Origin: an uncultured Clostridia bacterium
GTDB lineage: Bacteria; Bacillota; Clostridia; Oscillospirales; Ruminococcaceae
Length of the DNA: 12,859 nucleotides
Assembly: GCA_947175045.1 (NCBI GenBank)
Contig: CAMWLH010000024.1
Location: forward strand, 1 to 12,859
Direction of reading: 5' to 3'
The notes beneath the pieces are model-generated. The model did not search any database. It was not told the DNA's origin and saw only the letters and a program-made list of their open reading frames with translations. Positions within the stretch are counted from its first letter, which is position 1; each line of letters begins with the position of its first letter. A program made the position numbers and the translations under genes. This document shows, in pieces, positions 1 through 5,872 of this stretch.

Positions 1-10
1 ATTGGACACC

Positions 11-87
11 TGTCGAAATCTGAACCCCTAAGGTTCGGACAACGGCAGGTGTTTTATTATAATTCCCTTTCCAATGCGGTTTTACGG
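11..87 (+). repeat. direct repeat copy A (partner of 1456-1530), hairpin-forming
   Basis: Aligned by eye, this segment matches 1456-1530 over its whole length at roughly 80-85 percent. The best-kept parts are TGTCGAAATCTGAA at the start and CCAATGCGGTTTTACGG at the end. The copy can fold into a two-part stem: ACACCTGTCG at 5-14 with CGGCAGGTGT near 43-52, and TCTGAACC with GGTTCGGA inside it, followed by TTTTATTATA. It could therefore act as a terminator as well as be a dispersed repeat. The copies flank the esterase gene. Confidence 0.7.
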
Positions 88-100
88 TTGTTCAATCTGG

Positions 101-194
101 ATTTCAAAATGGACACCAAAATCAAAACAGCTTAAAATCGGATACTAAACATGAAAAAGGGCGGAATCCGAACCCCCAGAGTCCAATTTGAAAT
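101..194. repeat. imperfect inverted repeat, 14-nt arms
   Basis: The arm ATTTCAAAATGGAC (101-114) pairs with GTCCAATTTGAAAT (181-194) at 13 of 14 positions, enclosing about 66 bp. The size and paired ends would fit a very small MITE or the ends of a decayed insertion element. No target-site duplication is obvious, so this is a description of structure rather than an identified element. Confidence 0.4.
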
Positions 195-321
195 GTTGTA
201 AATCCGCGTAATATTGGGAAGTATTAAGATGATGTCCATTTTCAGTATGCCACTTTTAATATTTACGCCCCGGTTTTTTAATAAAGACGTTAGAAAGCGG
301 TTGTCGAGAAGGAGCGATCAT

Positions 322-435
322 ATGAACGTTTTTAAGAGCATTATGACGGGCTTAAATGAAGCTGCTAACTGCGAAAAAAGCGGGTCAACACAAAAAACAG
401 ATCTAAAACAACAAAATCCTCCCGACTGCATATAA
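322..435 (+). pseudogene. remnant of a helix-turn-helix / HigA-like antitoxin N-terminus
   Basis: This 37-codon frame starts at an ATG preceded by AAGGAG (309-314) at good spacing. Its first residues, MNVFKSIMTGLNEA, followed by a CEKSGST segment, resemble the conserved N-terminus of short XRE-type HTH proteins of the HigA/YiaG kind, which usually begin with a phrase like SIMxGLxEAxxYEKG and then carry an HTH domain. Here the frame ends after a Gln/Lys-rich stretch and the HTH domain is missing, so it looks like a truncated relic. The family assignment rests on remembered similarity over about 20 residues. It could also be a short expressed peptide; the esterase gene follows 27 bp downstream. 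Confidence 0.4.
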
Positions 436-436
436 T
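431..436 (+). promoter_or_regulatory. possible -10 box for the esterase gene
   Basis: A perfect TATAAT lies just upstream of the esterase ribosome binding site (GAGGAGGG, 448-455). The -35 position 17 bp upstream reads ACAACA, a poor match, so this would be a weak or activator-dependent promoter with a leader of only a few bases. It overlaps the stop codon of the upstream remnant. Confidence 0.3.
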
Positions 437-462
437 GCATTATTTATGAGGAGGGATTTAAA

Positions 463-1431
463 ATGAAACGTTGTATTCCGTTAGAACCTGCTGCGGAAGA
501 GGTCTGCCGCCAAAGCTCGATTCCACCGCTGATTTTCCAATTGCCGCCAAAACAAGGGTGGGAAAGGCTTGAAAAGGCACAGGATACGCCCGTGTACAAA
601 TATCCCGCAGACATATCCTCCTCAGAGATTGACTGCGGGAAATGGGGCGCTATACCCGTGTATTTTGTCGCACCAAAATGCACCCATATTCAAAATTTGA
701 TTTTGTATATTCACGGCGGCGGTTGGGTTTTCGGAAGCCTTCATACCCATGAGAAATTGATAAGGGAGCTTGCCACGAGAACGAACTCCGTTGGTGTATT
801 TCCTGAATATACACGAGCGCCCGAAGCTAAATATCCCGTTGCCATTGAGCAATGCTATTATGTGCTTTCACATTTGCGTGAGATTATCGAAAAACGCTGC
901 TCGGATATGTGCAGTAATTCTCTTATAGTTGCCGGCGACAGCGTCGGAGGAAATATGGCGGTATCAATGGTAATTATGTCGAATTTGCGCGGCGGTCCCC
1001 ATATTCAAAAGCTTCTTTTGTTTTATCCCGTGACGAACGCCTGTTTTGACACTCCAAGTTATAGAAAGTTCGCTGTGAATTATTATCTGTACCGCGAGGG
1101 AATGATATGGTTCTGGCAACAATATGCGCCTAGTCCGAAAATGAGAGGTCAAATCACAGCTTCTCCTCTTAAGGCGAGCTTAAAGTGTTTAAGCCGCTTT
1201 CCGCCGACTATGATAATAAACGGACAGGCGGATGTTCTGCGCAGTGAGGGAGAGATATTCGGAGAAAGGCTTCGCTGTGCGGGAGTAGATGTTACGGCTT
1301 TGCGTATTCAAGGGACTATCCATGATTTTGTTATGCTAAATTCACTTGACCAAACCTCTGCTTGCCGCGTTGCAATGGCAGCGTCAACCGAGTGGATAAA
1401 CTGTAATAGTAGAGCGGAGTGTGTTACTTAA
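463..1431 (+). CDS. alpha/beta-hydrolase, HSL-type (type IV) esterase
   Basis: A 322-residue protein expected to hydrolyse short-chain acyl esters such as acetylated substrates in the cytoplasm; no signal peptide or membrane segment is visible. The Abhydrolase_3 / hormone-sensitive-lipase hallmarks are present: the oxyanion-hole motif HGGGW (84-88), the nucleophile elbow GDSVGG (158-163) with Ser160, and a likely Asp257 (QADVLRSEGE) and His287 (IHDF) completing the triad. The family elbow is usually GDSAGG, so Val for Ala is a mild variant. The length is normal. The ATG follows a strong GAGGAGGG site. The gene is monocistronic and lies between two copies of a hairpin repeat. Its AT-rich codons contrast with the GC-rich genes from 2259 onward, which suggests separate acquisition. 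The natural substrate cannot be told from sequence. Confidence 0.9.
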   Translation: MKRCIPLEPAAEEVCRQSSIPPLIFQLPPKQGWERLEKAQDTPVYKYPADISSSEIDCGKWGAIPVYFVAPKCTHIQNLILYIHGGGWVFGSLHTHEKLIRELATRTNSVGVFPEYTRAPEAKYPVAIEQCYYVLSHLREIIEKRCSDMCSNSLIVAGDSVGGNMAVSMVIMSNLRGGPHIQKLLLFYPVTNACFDTPSYRKFAVNYYLYREGMIWFWQQYAPSPKMRGQITASPLKASLKCLSRFPPTMIINGQADVLRSEGEIFGERLRCAGVDVTALRIQGTIHDFVMLNSLDQTSACRVAMAASTEWINCNSRAECVT

Positions 1432-1455
1432 AGTTTTGAGGTCAAAAGGGGAATC

Positions 1456-1530
1456 TGTCGAAATCTGAATCCACGGTTCGTACAATGGCCGACGTTCTAT
1501 TATAATCCCTTTTCCAATGCGGTTTTACGG
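1456..1530 (+). repeat. direct repeat copy B (partner of 11-87)
   Basis: This second copy of the left-end repeat begins 25 bp after the esterase stop codon. The TGTCGAAATCTGAA start and the CCAATGCGGTTTTACGG end are conserved, while the hairpin has drifted: the inner stem is GAATC/GGTTC and the outer one shrinks to GTCG/CGAC. Similarity may continue weakly into TGTTCAAATC near 1541, matching TGTTCAATC at 89. With copy A it frames a unit of about 1.4 kb holding the HTH remnant and the esterase. Confidence 0.65.
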
Positions 1531-1585
1531 GCCACGTGAGTGTTCAAATCTTTTTGGTCACGATGTCACAAATGTAAAATATCAG

Positions 1586-1629
1586 CAATCCTGCATCAGT
1601 GCCGCAAACGGCATAACGACGCAGGATTG
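1586..1629. repeat. 44-bp nested palindrome
   Basis: Outer arms CAATCCTGC (1586-1594) and GCAGGATTG (1621-1629) pair perfectly. An inner stem TGCCG (1600-1604) / CGGCA (1609-1613) closes a CAAA loop, with unpaired bases in between. No clean T-tract follows on either strand, so a simple terminator is unlikely. It may be a mobile-element end, a protein binding site or a structured RNA. Confidence 0.55.
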
Positions 1630-1808
1630 TTACGTTTTAGTTTGCTATCTCCAAACATTAAAAAAATCAAATTTCACGCCGAAAAAGCAAGGTGTGCAAC
1701 ACAAAACGCAGCACGGTAAGCCTACAAAATTACAAAATAAATTAAAGAAGAGCGATTACACCCCTCTGAAAATTATTCGCGCAACTTGCAAATAACGGTG
1801 TCATATAG

Positions 1809-2006
1809 GCGCGGCTGTCTGACTGTTTTTACGCATATGAAGCCCGTATAAACGCGCTTATGTCCGTTTCACCGACCGGCGGAGTTTTCAGTTGCTCTAT
1901 GGTGCTTTATGACATGTATGGTAACCGCTATATTCCCAATGTAAGATTTACCGCTGAGGGGGACAAAATATACTTTGACCCCCGACTCTATGGGTTAATA
2001 CTATAA
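1809..2006 (+). pseudogene. 3' fragment of an unrecognised gene
   Basis: An open frame runs from just after a TAG (1806-1808) to a TAA at 2004-2006 and gives about 65 residues with protein-like composition: YAYEARINAL near the start, then LYDMYGNRYIPNVRFTAE and IYFDPRLYG. An internal ATG at 1860 would give 48 residues but has no good ribosome binding site. It is directly followed by a perfect terminator hairpin (2014-2045), as the end of a genuine gene would be. The best reading is the C-terminal remains of a larger gene whose 5' part was lost. The family is not recognised. Confidence 0.4.
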
Positions 2007-2013
2007 TCAATTT

Positions 2014-2045
2014 TGGGAAAGGTTGTTCATACCTTTCCCATTTTT
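2014..2045 (+). terminator. rho-independent terminator
   Basis: Perfect 10-bp stem TGGGAAAGGT (2014-2023) / ACCTTTCCCA (2031-2040) with a 7-nt loop, followed by five T. It closes the transcript of the gene fragment ending at 2006. Confidence 0.85.
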
Positions 2046-2050
2046 GCGTT

Positions 2051-2089
2051 GCGGCGATTTTCCGTTGATTCGGGGAACGCCGCTTTTTT
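2051..2089 (+). terminator. second rho-independent terminator in tandem
   Basis: Stem GCGGCG (2051-2056) / CGCCGC (2078-2083), extended by TTTTCCG / CGGGGAA with wobble pairs and a 6-nt loop, then six T. Placed 5 bp after the first terminator, it insulates the trmL promoter from upstream transcription. Confidence 0.8.
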
Positions 2090-2161
2090 ACTCGCTCTCC
2101 CCTTTTATCAAAAATTTTAACGTTAATTTCCCTTAAATTTGCGGTTTTTGTAAAAATAGAC

Positions 2162-2190
2162 TTGAAAAAAATCCGCAGACATGATATAAT
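2162..2190 (+). promoter_or_regulatory. sigma-A promoter of the trmL-cdaA operon
   Basis: TTGAAA (2162-2167), a 17-bp spacer, and TATAAT (2185-2190) with an extended -10 TG at 2182-2183. Transcription should start near 2197, leaving a leader of about 60 nt before the trmL start codon. It is one of the best promoters in the window. Confidence 0.85.
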
Positions 2191-2258
2191 TTATGTGTAT
2201 GCTTGCGTAAATCTATAACCGCGGCATTAGAGCGAATGAAAACGGAAAGGAATGTCTT

Positions 2259-2762
2259 TTGGAGCTTAACATTGTACTGGCGCAGCCGCAGATACCGCAG
2301 AACACGGGAAACATCTCCCGAACCTGCGCCGTAACGGGAGCAAGGCTGCATATGATCCGCCCTATGGGGTTTGAGATAGACGACAAAAAACTCAAGCGCG
2401 CGGGGCTGGATTACTGGAAGTATCTGGATATAACATATTATGACGGGTTTGAGGATTTTTTCGGGCGCAACGCGGGCGAATGCTTTTATTTTACCACCAA
2501 GGCGGAAAACCGCTATACCGACGTGAAGTACCCCGACAAGTGCTTTCTGTTTTTTGGCAGAGAGGACGCGGGGCTGCCCGAGGAACTGCTGTTCCGCAAC
2601 CGCTCCCGCTGCGTGAGGATACCCATGCTGCCGACCCTGCGCAGCCTTAATCTCTCAAACAGCGTGGCGATAGCCGCCTACGAGGTGCTTCGCCAGTGGG
2701 ACTTCCCCGCCCTTGAAAGTGCGGGAAAGCTCACCAAATACGACTGGAGCGGGGCTGACTGA
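2259..2762 (+). CDS. trmL: tRNA (cytidine/uridine(34)-2'-O)-methyltransferase TrmL
   Basis: SPOUT-class enzyme that uses S-adenosylmethionine to 2'-O-methylate the wobble nucleotide of certain leucine tRNAs. The 167-residue protein carries the three family motifs: QNTGNISRTCAVTG (14-27), LFFGREDAGLP (97-107), and the trefoil-knot cofactor region IPMLPTLRSLNLSNS (121-135). The TGARLHMIRPMGF and AGLDYWKY segments are also typical of TrmL/YibK. It is slightly longer than the roughly 157-residue Escherichia coli protein, by a short C-terminal tail. The start is TTG at 2259, preceded by AAAGGA (2246-2251); the nearby ATG at 2252 is out of frame and soon closed. It is the first gene of the + strand row, and degV follows after 55 bp. 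Confidence 0.93.
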   Translation: MELNIVLAQPQIPQNTGNISRTCAVTGARLHMIRPMGFEIDDKKLKRAGLDYWKYLDITYYDGFEDFFGRNAGECFYFTTKAENRYTDVKYPDKCFLFFGREDAGLPEELLFRNRSRCVRIPMLPTLRSLNLSNSVAIAAYEVLRQWDFPALESAGKLTKYDWSGAD

Positions 2763-2790
2763 TCTTACGGCCCAATTTTCGGATTTTGTT

Positions 2791-2803
2791 CGGGCACCGC
2801 CCG
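2791..2803 (+). promoter_or_regulatory. small hairpin just upstream of the degV RBS
   Basis: CGGGC-ACC-GCCCG, extended by one T-A pair, ends next to the GAAAGGA site (2805-2811). With no T-tract it is not a terminator. It might protect or modulate the ribosome binding site in the polycistronic message. Confidence 0.3.
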
Positions 2804-2817
2804 AGAAAGGATAATAT

Positions 2818-3690
2818 ATGAACGAGAAAGTAAGGATAATCACCGACAGCGGCTGCGATATTTCACCGCAGGCAGAGGAGCAGTACAAGCATATTCTTTC
2901 GCTTGTGCCGTTTGAATTTACCATCAACGGCGAACCCTACACCGATCGAAAGGACATCAAACCCGACGAGTTCTACAAGATACTTAAGGAGCAGACCGAG
3001 ATACCCAAGCACTCGCAGATAACCTCGGCAAGGTTTGAGGAGAAATACCGCGAGCTTTATTCGGAGGGCGCAAGGGAGCTTATAGTTGACGTGATAAACG
3101 CTAGCGGCTCGCAGACCTGCTCCAACGCGGAGCTCGCCAAGCGCAATATCGCCGAGGAGCTGCCCGACCTTAAGATACACGTTATTGACAGCCAGAACTA
3201 CACCCTGGGCTACGGCTACCCCATTCTGGAGGCTTGCAAGAAGCTGGAGGGCGGTCAGTCGGTGGAAAGCGTCGTGGCTTACCTGGAGGACTGGGCTAAG
3301 CATATCGAGGCGTATATAATCGGGTTTGAGCTTAGGCATATGAAGAAGTCCGGCAGAATAACCGCCGCCGCTTCATTCCTGGGGGAGCTTATGGGGCTTA
3401 AGCCGCTGATATCCCTCTACGCCGAGAAAACCGAGGTTATTCGCAAAGCCCGCGGCGAAAAGGCGGTAATAGACGCGGCGGTGGAAGCTATCTCCGCGAG
3501 AATGATCCCCGAAACTCCTTGGTGCGTTATTACCACTACCCGCCCGGACTGCGAAAAGGATTTCATTGACAAAATGACCAAGAAGCTGGGCTACGGTCCC
3601 GCGCTGGTGGAAAAGTGCGGCGCGGCGGTAAGCTGCAATGCGGGTCCCGAGTTTATAGGAGTGCTCATACGCGGTCCCGAGCGCGGATGA
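2818..3690 (+). CDS. DegV-family fatty-acid-binding protein
   Basis: DegV proteins bind one fatty acid and, as FakB, present it to the kinase FakA for incorporation into phospholipid. The 290-residue length fits. Family features are the N-terminal IITDSGCDIS (7-16), the HSQITSARF segment (65-73), INASGSQTCSNA (93-104), VIDSQNYTLGYGYPI (122-136), the MKKSGRI motif (175-181) and RKARGEKA (209-216). Two positions are unusual against the pattern I remember: the first ligand loop usually reads TSQ but is HSQ here, and the C-terminal loop usually reads His-x-Gly-Pro but is Asn274-Ala-Gly-Pro. The start ATG has GAAAGGA 6 bp upstream. It lies 38 bp ahead of cdaA in the same transcript. No fakA is in the window, so the specific FakB role is uncertain. 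Confidence 0.88.
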   Translation: MNEKVRIITDSGCDISPQAEEQYKHILSLVPFEFTINGEPYTDRKDIKPDEFYKILKEQTEIPKHSQITSARFEEKYRELYSEGARELIVDVINASGSQTCSNAELAKRNIAEELPDLKIHVIDSQNYTLGYGYPILEACKKLEGGQSVESVVAYLEDWAKHIEAYIIGFELRHMKKSGRITAAASFLGELMGLKPLISLYAEKTEVIRKARGEKAVIDAAVEAISARMIPETPWCVITTTRPDCEKDFIDKMTKKLGYGPALVEKCGAAVSCNAGPEFIGVLIRGPERG

Positions 3691-3728
3691 CATCCCTCAA
3701 ACCGTTGTCGACATAAAGGAGCGTCAAC

Positions 3729-4598
3729 TTGGAAATTCTTGATTATATAACCGATATTTTACAGAATTTTGTGCGTATCATAATGTCCATAAGCTTTTTT
3801 GACATTCTGGACATTCTGATACTCACTTTCTTGGTGTACTATATTATAAAGCTGATGCGCGAGACCCGTGCTATGCAGCTCTTAAAGGGCATTTTCATAC
3901 TTATTATAATTTATGTGGTAGTTCAGCTCTGCCAGCTTAAGGCGATGAGCTTTCTTATGGAGAATTTCCTCCAGGTGGGGATTCTGGCGATTATTATCGT
4001 GTTCCAGCCCGAGCTGCGGCGCATTCTCGAAAAGGTGGGCAGAACCAAAGTGAGCACCATCGCTCTCACCATAGATTACGATGCGGCAAACAACCCGCGG
4101 GATATAGCCATAAAGGGTATCGCGGAGGCGTGCGAGATGCTCCACAACACCAAAACGGGAGCGCTTATCATAATCGAGCGTCAGATAAAGCTGGGGGATA
4201 TCATCGAAAAAGCGCAGGTAGTCAACGCCGACCCCAACCCCGAGCTGTTCTGCAATCTGTTCTTCAATAAGGCGCCGCTGCACGACGGCGCGGTAATTAT
4301 CCGCAACAACCGCATATATGCCGCGGGCTGCTTTCTTCCCAACACCACAAAGGATCAGTACCTCCCCGCGGCGCTCGGCTCGCGCCACAGGGCGGCGGTG
4401 GGAATGAGCGAGAACTCCGACGCGCTGGTAATAGTGGTCTCCGAGGAGACGGGAACCATTTCCATAGCCATGGACGGTCAGCTCACAAGAGACCTGAACA
4501 GGGAGAGCCTTACCAACATACTCAGAAGCAAAATGCCGGGGAATCCCGCGCAGGAAAAAAAGCGTCTTCGCGGAAAAAAAGCGTTAAGGGGGCGGTAA
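3729..4598 (+). CDS. cdaA: diadenylate cyclase CdaA
   Basis: Membrane-bound cyclase that joins two ATP molecules into the second messenger c-di-AMP, which controls potassium and osmolyte uptake and cell-wall homeostasis in Firmicutes. The 289 residues show three hydrophobic helices (about 23-42, 53-71 and 78-93), a short connector, and the DAC domain. DAC carries the signature motifs APLHDGAVII with Asp186-Gly-Ala and GSRHRAAVG with Arg219-His-Arg, so it should be catalytically competent. The tail is very basic. The start is TTG at 3729 with AAAGGAG (3715-3721) 7 bp upstream. Its stop is one base before the start of cdaR, so the two are almost certainly co-translated. Confidence 0.96.
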   Translation: MEILDYITDILQNFVRIIMSISFFDILDILILTFLVYYIIKLMRETRAMQLLKGIFILIIIYVVVQLCQLKAMSFLMENFLQVGILAIIIVFQPELRRILEKVGRTKVSTIALTIDYDAANNPRDIAIKGIAEACEMLHNTKTGALIIIERQIKLGDIIEKAQVVNADPNPELFCNLFFNKAPLHDGAVIIRNNRIYAAGCFLPNTTKDQYLPAALGSRHRAAVGMSENSDALVIVVSEETGTISIAMDGQLTRDLNRESLTNILRSKMPGNPAQEKKRLRGKKALRGR

Positions 4599-4599
4599 T

Positions 4600-5871
4600 A
4601 TGAACTTTCTGAAAAAAATCGCGGCGGACTTCAGGGACAACTACAAGACCCTTATCCTCGCCTTTGTTATCGCGGCGGCGTTCTGGATAGTGGTCTCGAT
4701 AAACGTTTTTCCCACCATCGAAAGCGAGATAGGCAACATAGCCGTCACCGCCCATCCCACGGAATACATGGAGCAGAATAACCTTAAGATCGTGGGCGAT
4801 TTCAACGATATGGTGGATATCCGTATCGAGGGCAAGCGGTATGACATCACGGGTCTCGGCGCAAACGACTTTACGGCGGCGGTAGATCTCTCGCAGATTC
4901 GCGCCCGCGGGACGTACACCCTCCCCGTGAACGTAACGCCGAATACCGACAGCGAAAGCACCATCATAAGCACCAGTCCGCCTTCGGTAACGCTGGTCAT
5001 CGACGAGATAGTTTCACGGGAGTTCACCGTGGAGGGTACCGCACCGGGAATCAGTCTGGCTGAGGAATACTACATGGACGATATCACCGCTTCCCCCGCG
5101 CAGATAACCCTCACGGGCTCGTCCAGCATTCTTGACAAGATAACGCGGGTCGAGGCAAGGTCGGTGCTCAGCGGCGAGATACATCAGTCCCACGAAACGC
5201 AGAGCGAGCTGATCATCTACGGCTCGGGCGGCGCGAGAATAATCAGCGACGATATAGAGATGTCCACCGAGAACGTTTCCGTCAATATTCCCATCTACAA
5301 GCAGAAGGAGCTTCCGCTTACCTTTACGCTTACCGGCTATCCCTCAAACTTTGATACCGACAGCCTTAAATACACTATTCAGCCGTCCTCTATCACGGTT
5401 GCCGCACCCGACGATTCCATTGACAACATAAGCGAACTGGATATAGGTACGATAGACATTTCCGATATCCGCCTCAATCAGGTGGCGACTATCCCCATAA
5501 CGCTCCCAGACGAATACAAGAACCTCTCGGGCAACACCAACGCGAGGATCACATGGGATATAGCGGATTACGGAAAGCTGGACTACACGATAACCGACAT
5601 CGGTATCTCCAATCCTCCCGACAACCTCAATGTGTCGCTTATCACCAACGAGATAACAATTACCGCGATAGGTCCGTCCGACAGACTTGCGGCGCTTACT
5701 CCCAGCGACTTCCTTGTTATCGCGAACCTTCTCGGAACGAATATCGTGTCGGGCTCGCAGGACGTTCCGCTTACCATCACCATCAAGGGAGCGCGGCAAA
5801 AATGCTGGGTATCGGGCAGTTATAGGGCTACCGTATATGCCCAGCCAAAGCCGCAGGAAACCGAGGAATAG
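4600..5871 (+). CDS. cdaR: CdaA regulatory protein CdaR (YbbR-domain protein)
   Basis: CdaR partners with CdaA at the membrane and modulates c-di-AMP synthesis. The 423-residue protein has a short cytoplasmic start (1-15), one transmembrane segment (about 17-36, LILAFVIAAAFWIVVS) and a long extracytoplasmic part made of about four YbbR-like beta-rich repeats (roughly 43-125, 135-230, 235-325, 335-413). These repeat elements such as TVEGTAPG and LTFTLTGYPS and strand pairs ending in ITLTG or ITVAAP. The C-terminus QPKPQETEE is polar. The ATG at 4600 has AAGGGGG upstream, within the cdaA 3' end. Gene order and architecture agree, so the assignment is firm even though YbbR repeats are poorly conserved in sequence. 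Confidence 0.93.
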   Translation: MNFLKKIAADFRDNYKTLILAFVIAAAFWIVVSINVFPTIESEIGNIAVTAHPTEYMEQNNLKIVGDFNDMVDIRIEGKRYDITGLGANDFTAAVDLSQIRARGTYTLPVNVTPNTDSESTIISTSPPSVTLVIDEIVSREFTVEGTAPGISLAEEYYMDDITASPAQITLTGSSSILDKITRVEARSVLSGEIHQSHETQSELIIYGSGGARIISDDIEMSTENVSVNIPIYKQKELPLTFTLTGYPSNFDTDSLKYTIQPSSITVAAPDDSIDNISELDIGTIDISDIRLNQVATIPITLPDEYKNLSGNTNARITWDIADYGKLDYTITDIGISNPPDNLNVSLITNEITITAIGPSDRLAALTPSDFLVIANLLGTNIVSGSQDVPLTITIKGARQKCWVSGSYRATVYAQPKPQETEE

Positions 5872-5872
5872 T

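Larger units (their letters stand above)
1..321. other. gene-poor AT-rich left end with repeats
   Basis: No convincing gene is seen here. The stretch holds one copy of a hairpin repeat (11-87), a second inverted repeat (101-194), and several variants of the motif AATCYGAAYCC (around 17 and 165; another occurs near 1463). ATTGGAC at 1-7 recurs inverted at 181-187. This repetition suggests remnants of small mobile elements, but no transposase reading frame is visible and the window edge hides the left boundary. Confidence 0.5.
1432..1808. other. gene-poor region after the esterase
   Basis: Apart from repeat copy B and the hairpin at 1586-1629, nothing here looks coding. A 92-codon frame (1517-1795) runs through both of these structures, has Lys/Gln/Thr-rich composition without a recognisable domain and no clear ribosome binding site, and is not called. 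The composition is AT-rich like the rest of the left end. Confidence 0.5.

Noticed and set aside
164..187. tRNA T-arm-like GGTTCGGATTCC on the - strand (a similar word occurs near 11-40)
   Set aside because: No acceptor stem, D-arm or anticodon arm can be fitted around it; it is better explained as part of the inverted repeats.
1517..1795. 92-codon + strand frame after the esterase
   Set aside because: It runs through repeat copy B and the 44-bp palindrome, has no convincing ribosome binding site, and shows Lys/Gln-rich low-information composition with no recognisable domain.
5687..5872. 62-residue N-terminal extension of the FAD-dependent oxidoreductase
   Set aside because: The extension is an out-of-frame reading of the cdaR 3' end, Arg/Ser-rich with no homology signs; ATG 5873 with GAGGAA upstream gives the family's normal length.
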